NCBI GenBank assembly: GCA_015487335.1
Contig: WFPZ01000178.1
Coordinates: 1 to 16,050 of the forward strand
DNA length: 16,050 bases
Reading direction: 5' to 3'
From: Paracoccaceae bacterium
Lineage (GTDB): Bacteria; Pseudomonadota; Alphaproteobacteria; Rhodobacterales; Rhodobacteraceae
In this document: positions 14,331 to 16,050 of the stretch, piece after piece
Position numbering within the stretch: position 1 is the first letter of the stretch
Layout: each line of letters starts with the position of its first letter
Notes under the pieces: model-generated
Told to the model about the DNA's origin: nothing
What the model saw: only the letters and a program-made list of their open reading frames with translations
The model's database searches: none
Translations under genes and position numbers: made by a program

Positions 14331-14349
14331 CGCGGAATCTGAAAGTGTT

Positions 14350-14446
14350 GGCGCCCTGATCCCGGCGCCTTGATGGATGGAGTGGGATCGGCGGCAATGG
14401 GGCCGCCATGAAAAAGCAGGAGACCCGGAGGGCCGGGAGTGCTCCT
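14350..14446 (+). promoter_or_regulatory. Structured pnp mRNA leader with three hairpins
   Basis: Hairpin A pairs GGCGCC (14350-14355) with GGCGCC (14364-14369). Hairpin B pairs GGCGGC (14390-14395) with GCCGCC (14402-14407). Hairpin C pairs AGGAG (14418-14422) with CTCCT (14442-14446) outside CCCGG / CCGGG (14424-14428 and 14433-14437) with an AGGG loop. C ends 2 nt before the pnp Shine-Dalgarno AAGGAA (14449-14454). In E. coli the pnp leader hairpin is cut by RNase III and PNPase then represses its own message; a similar use here is inference. Confidence 0.5.
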
Positions 14447-14449
14447 TGA
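14408..14449 (+). CDS. Possible 13-codon upstream ORF in the pnp leader
   Basis: ATG at 14408 opens MKKQETRRAGSAP and stops with TGA at 14447-14449, overlapping the first A of the pnp Shine-Dalgarno and ending 10 nt before the pnp ATG. A GGGG (14399-14402) stands 5 nt upstream as a possible Shine-Dalgarno, but it is partly inside hairpin B. The ORF spans all of hairpin C, so ribosomes on it would open that hairpin. It is short enough to occur by chance and is not aligned to any known leader peptide. Confidence 0.3.
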   Translation: MKKQETRRAGSAP

Positions 14450-14459
14450 AGGAAACGAG

Positions 14460-16050
<1,591 letters not shown>

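Overview
The window is GC-rich with a strong G/C bias at the third codon position. Its gene content and order (an M16 peptidase pair, a BamF/DUF3035 lipoprotein, lspA, purH, a heparinase II/III protein, rsmB, DUF1674, dapB, rbfA, truB, rpsO, pnp) suggest an alphaproteobacterial chromosome, most likely Rhodobacteraceae/Rhodobacterales. This is a core housekeeping region. I see no insertion sequence, phage gene, CRISPR array, tRNA or rRNA.

Left half (1-9691): one long minus-strand series reading rsmB > heparinase II/III-like gene > purH > lspA > bamF > M16 peptidase (active) > M16 peptidase (inactive) > mutL. The mutL gene runs off the left edge, so only its first 375 codons are present. The two M16 genes overlap by 4 nt. 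The purH stop lies 6 nt before the lspA start. Candidate internal promoters are visible before the heparinase-like gene (the best sigma70-type match in the window) and before bamF, so the series is probably several overlapping transcripts. Its themes are rRNA methylation, purine synthesis, lipoprotein processing and outer-membrane assembly, secreted proteolysis and mismatch repair.

Centre (9692-11162): a 73-nt divergent promoter region separates rsmB from a 61-residue DUF1674 (SDHAF4-like) protein. Next comes about 300 bp with no gene I can support, then dapB (lysine/diaminopimelate synthesis) on the minus strand.

Right half (11163-16050): rbfA and truB overlap and head a ribosome/RNA-maturation block that ends with rpsO and pnp (cut by the right edge). 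Between truB and rpsO sit a DUF1643 gene and, convergent with it, a gene for a membrane-anchored, extremely acidic protein that has no lysine. A clear rho-independent terminator follows rpsO. The pnp leader is structured and holds a possible 13-codon upstream ORF.

No new enzymatic system is evident. The most notable non-gene signal is a 20-nt promoter-core sequence shared by rbfA, rpsO and pnp. At rbfA it lies so close to the ATG that a leaderless mRNA is predicted.
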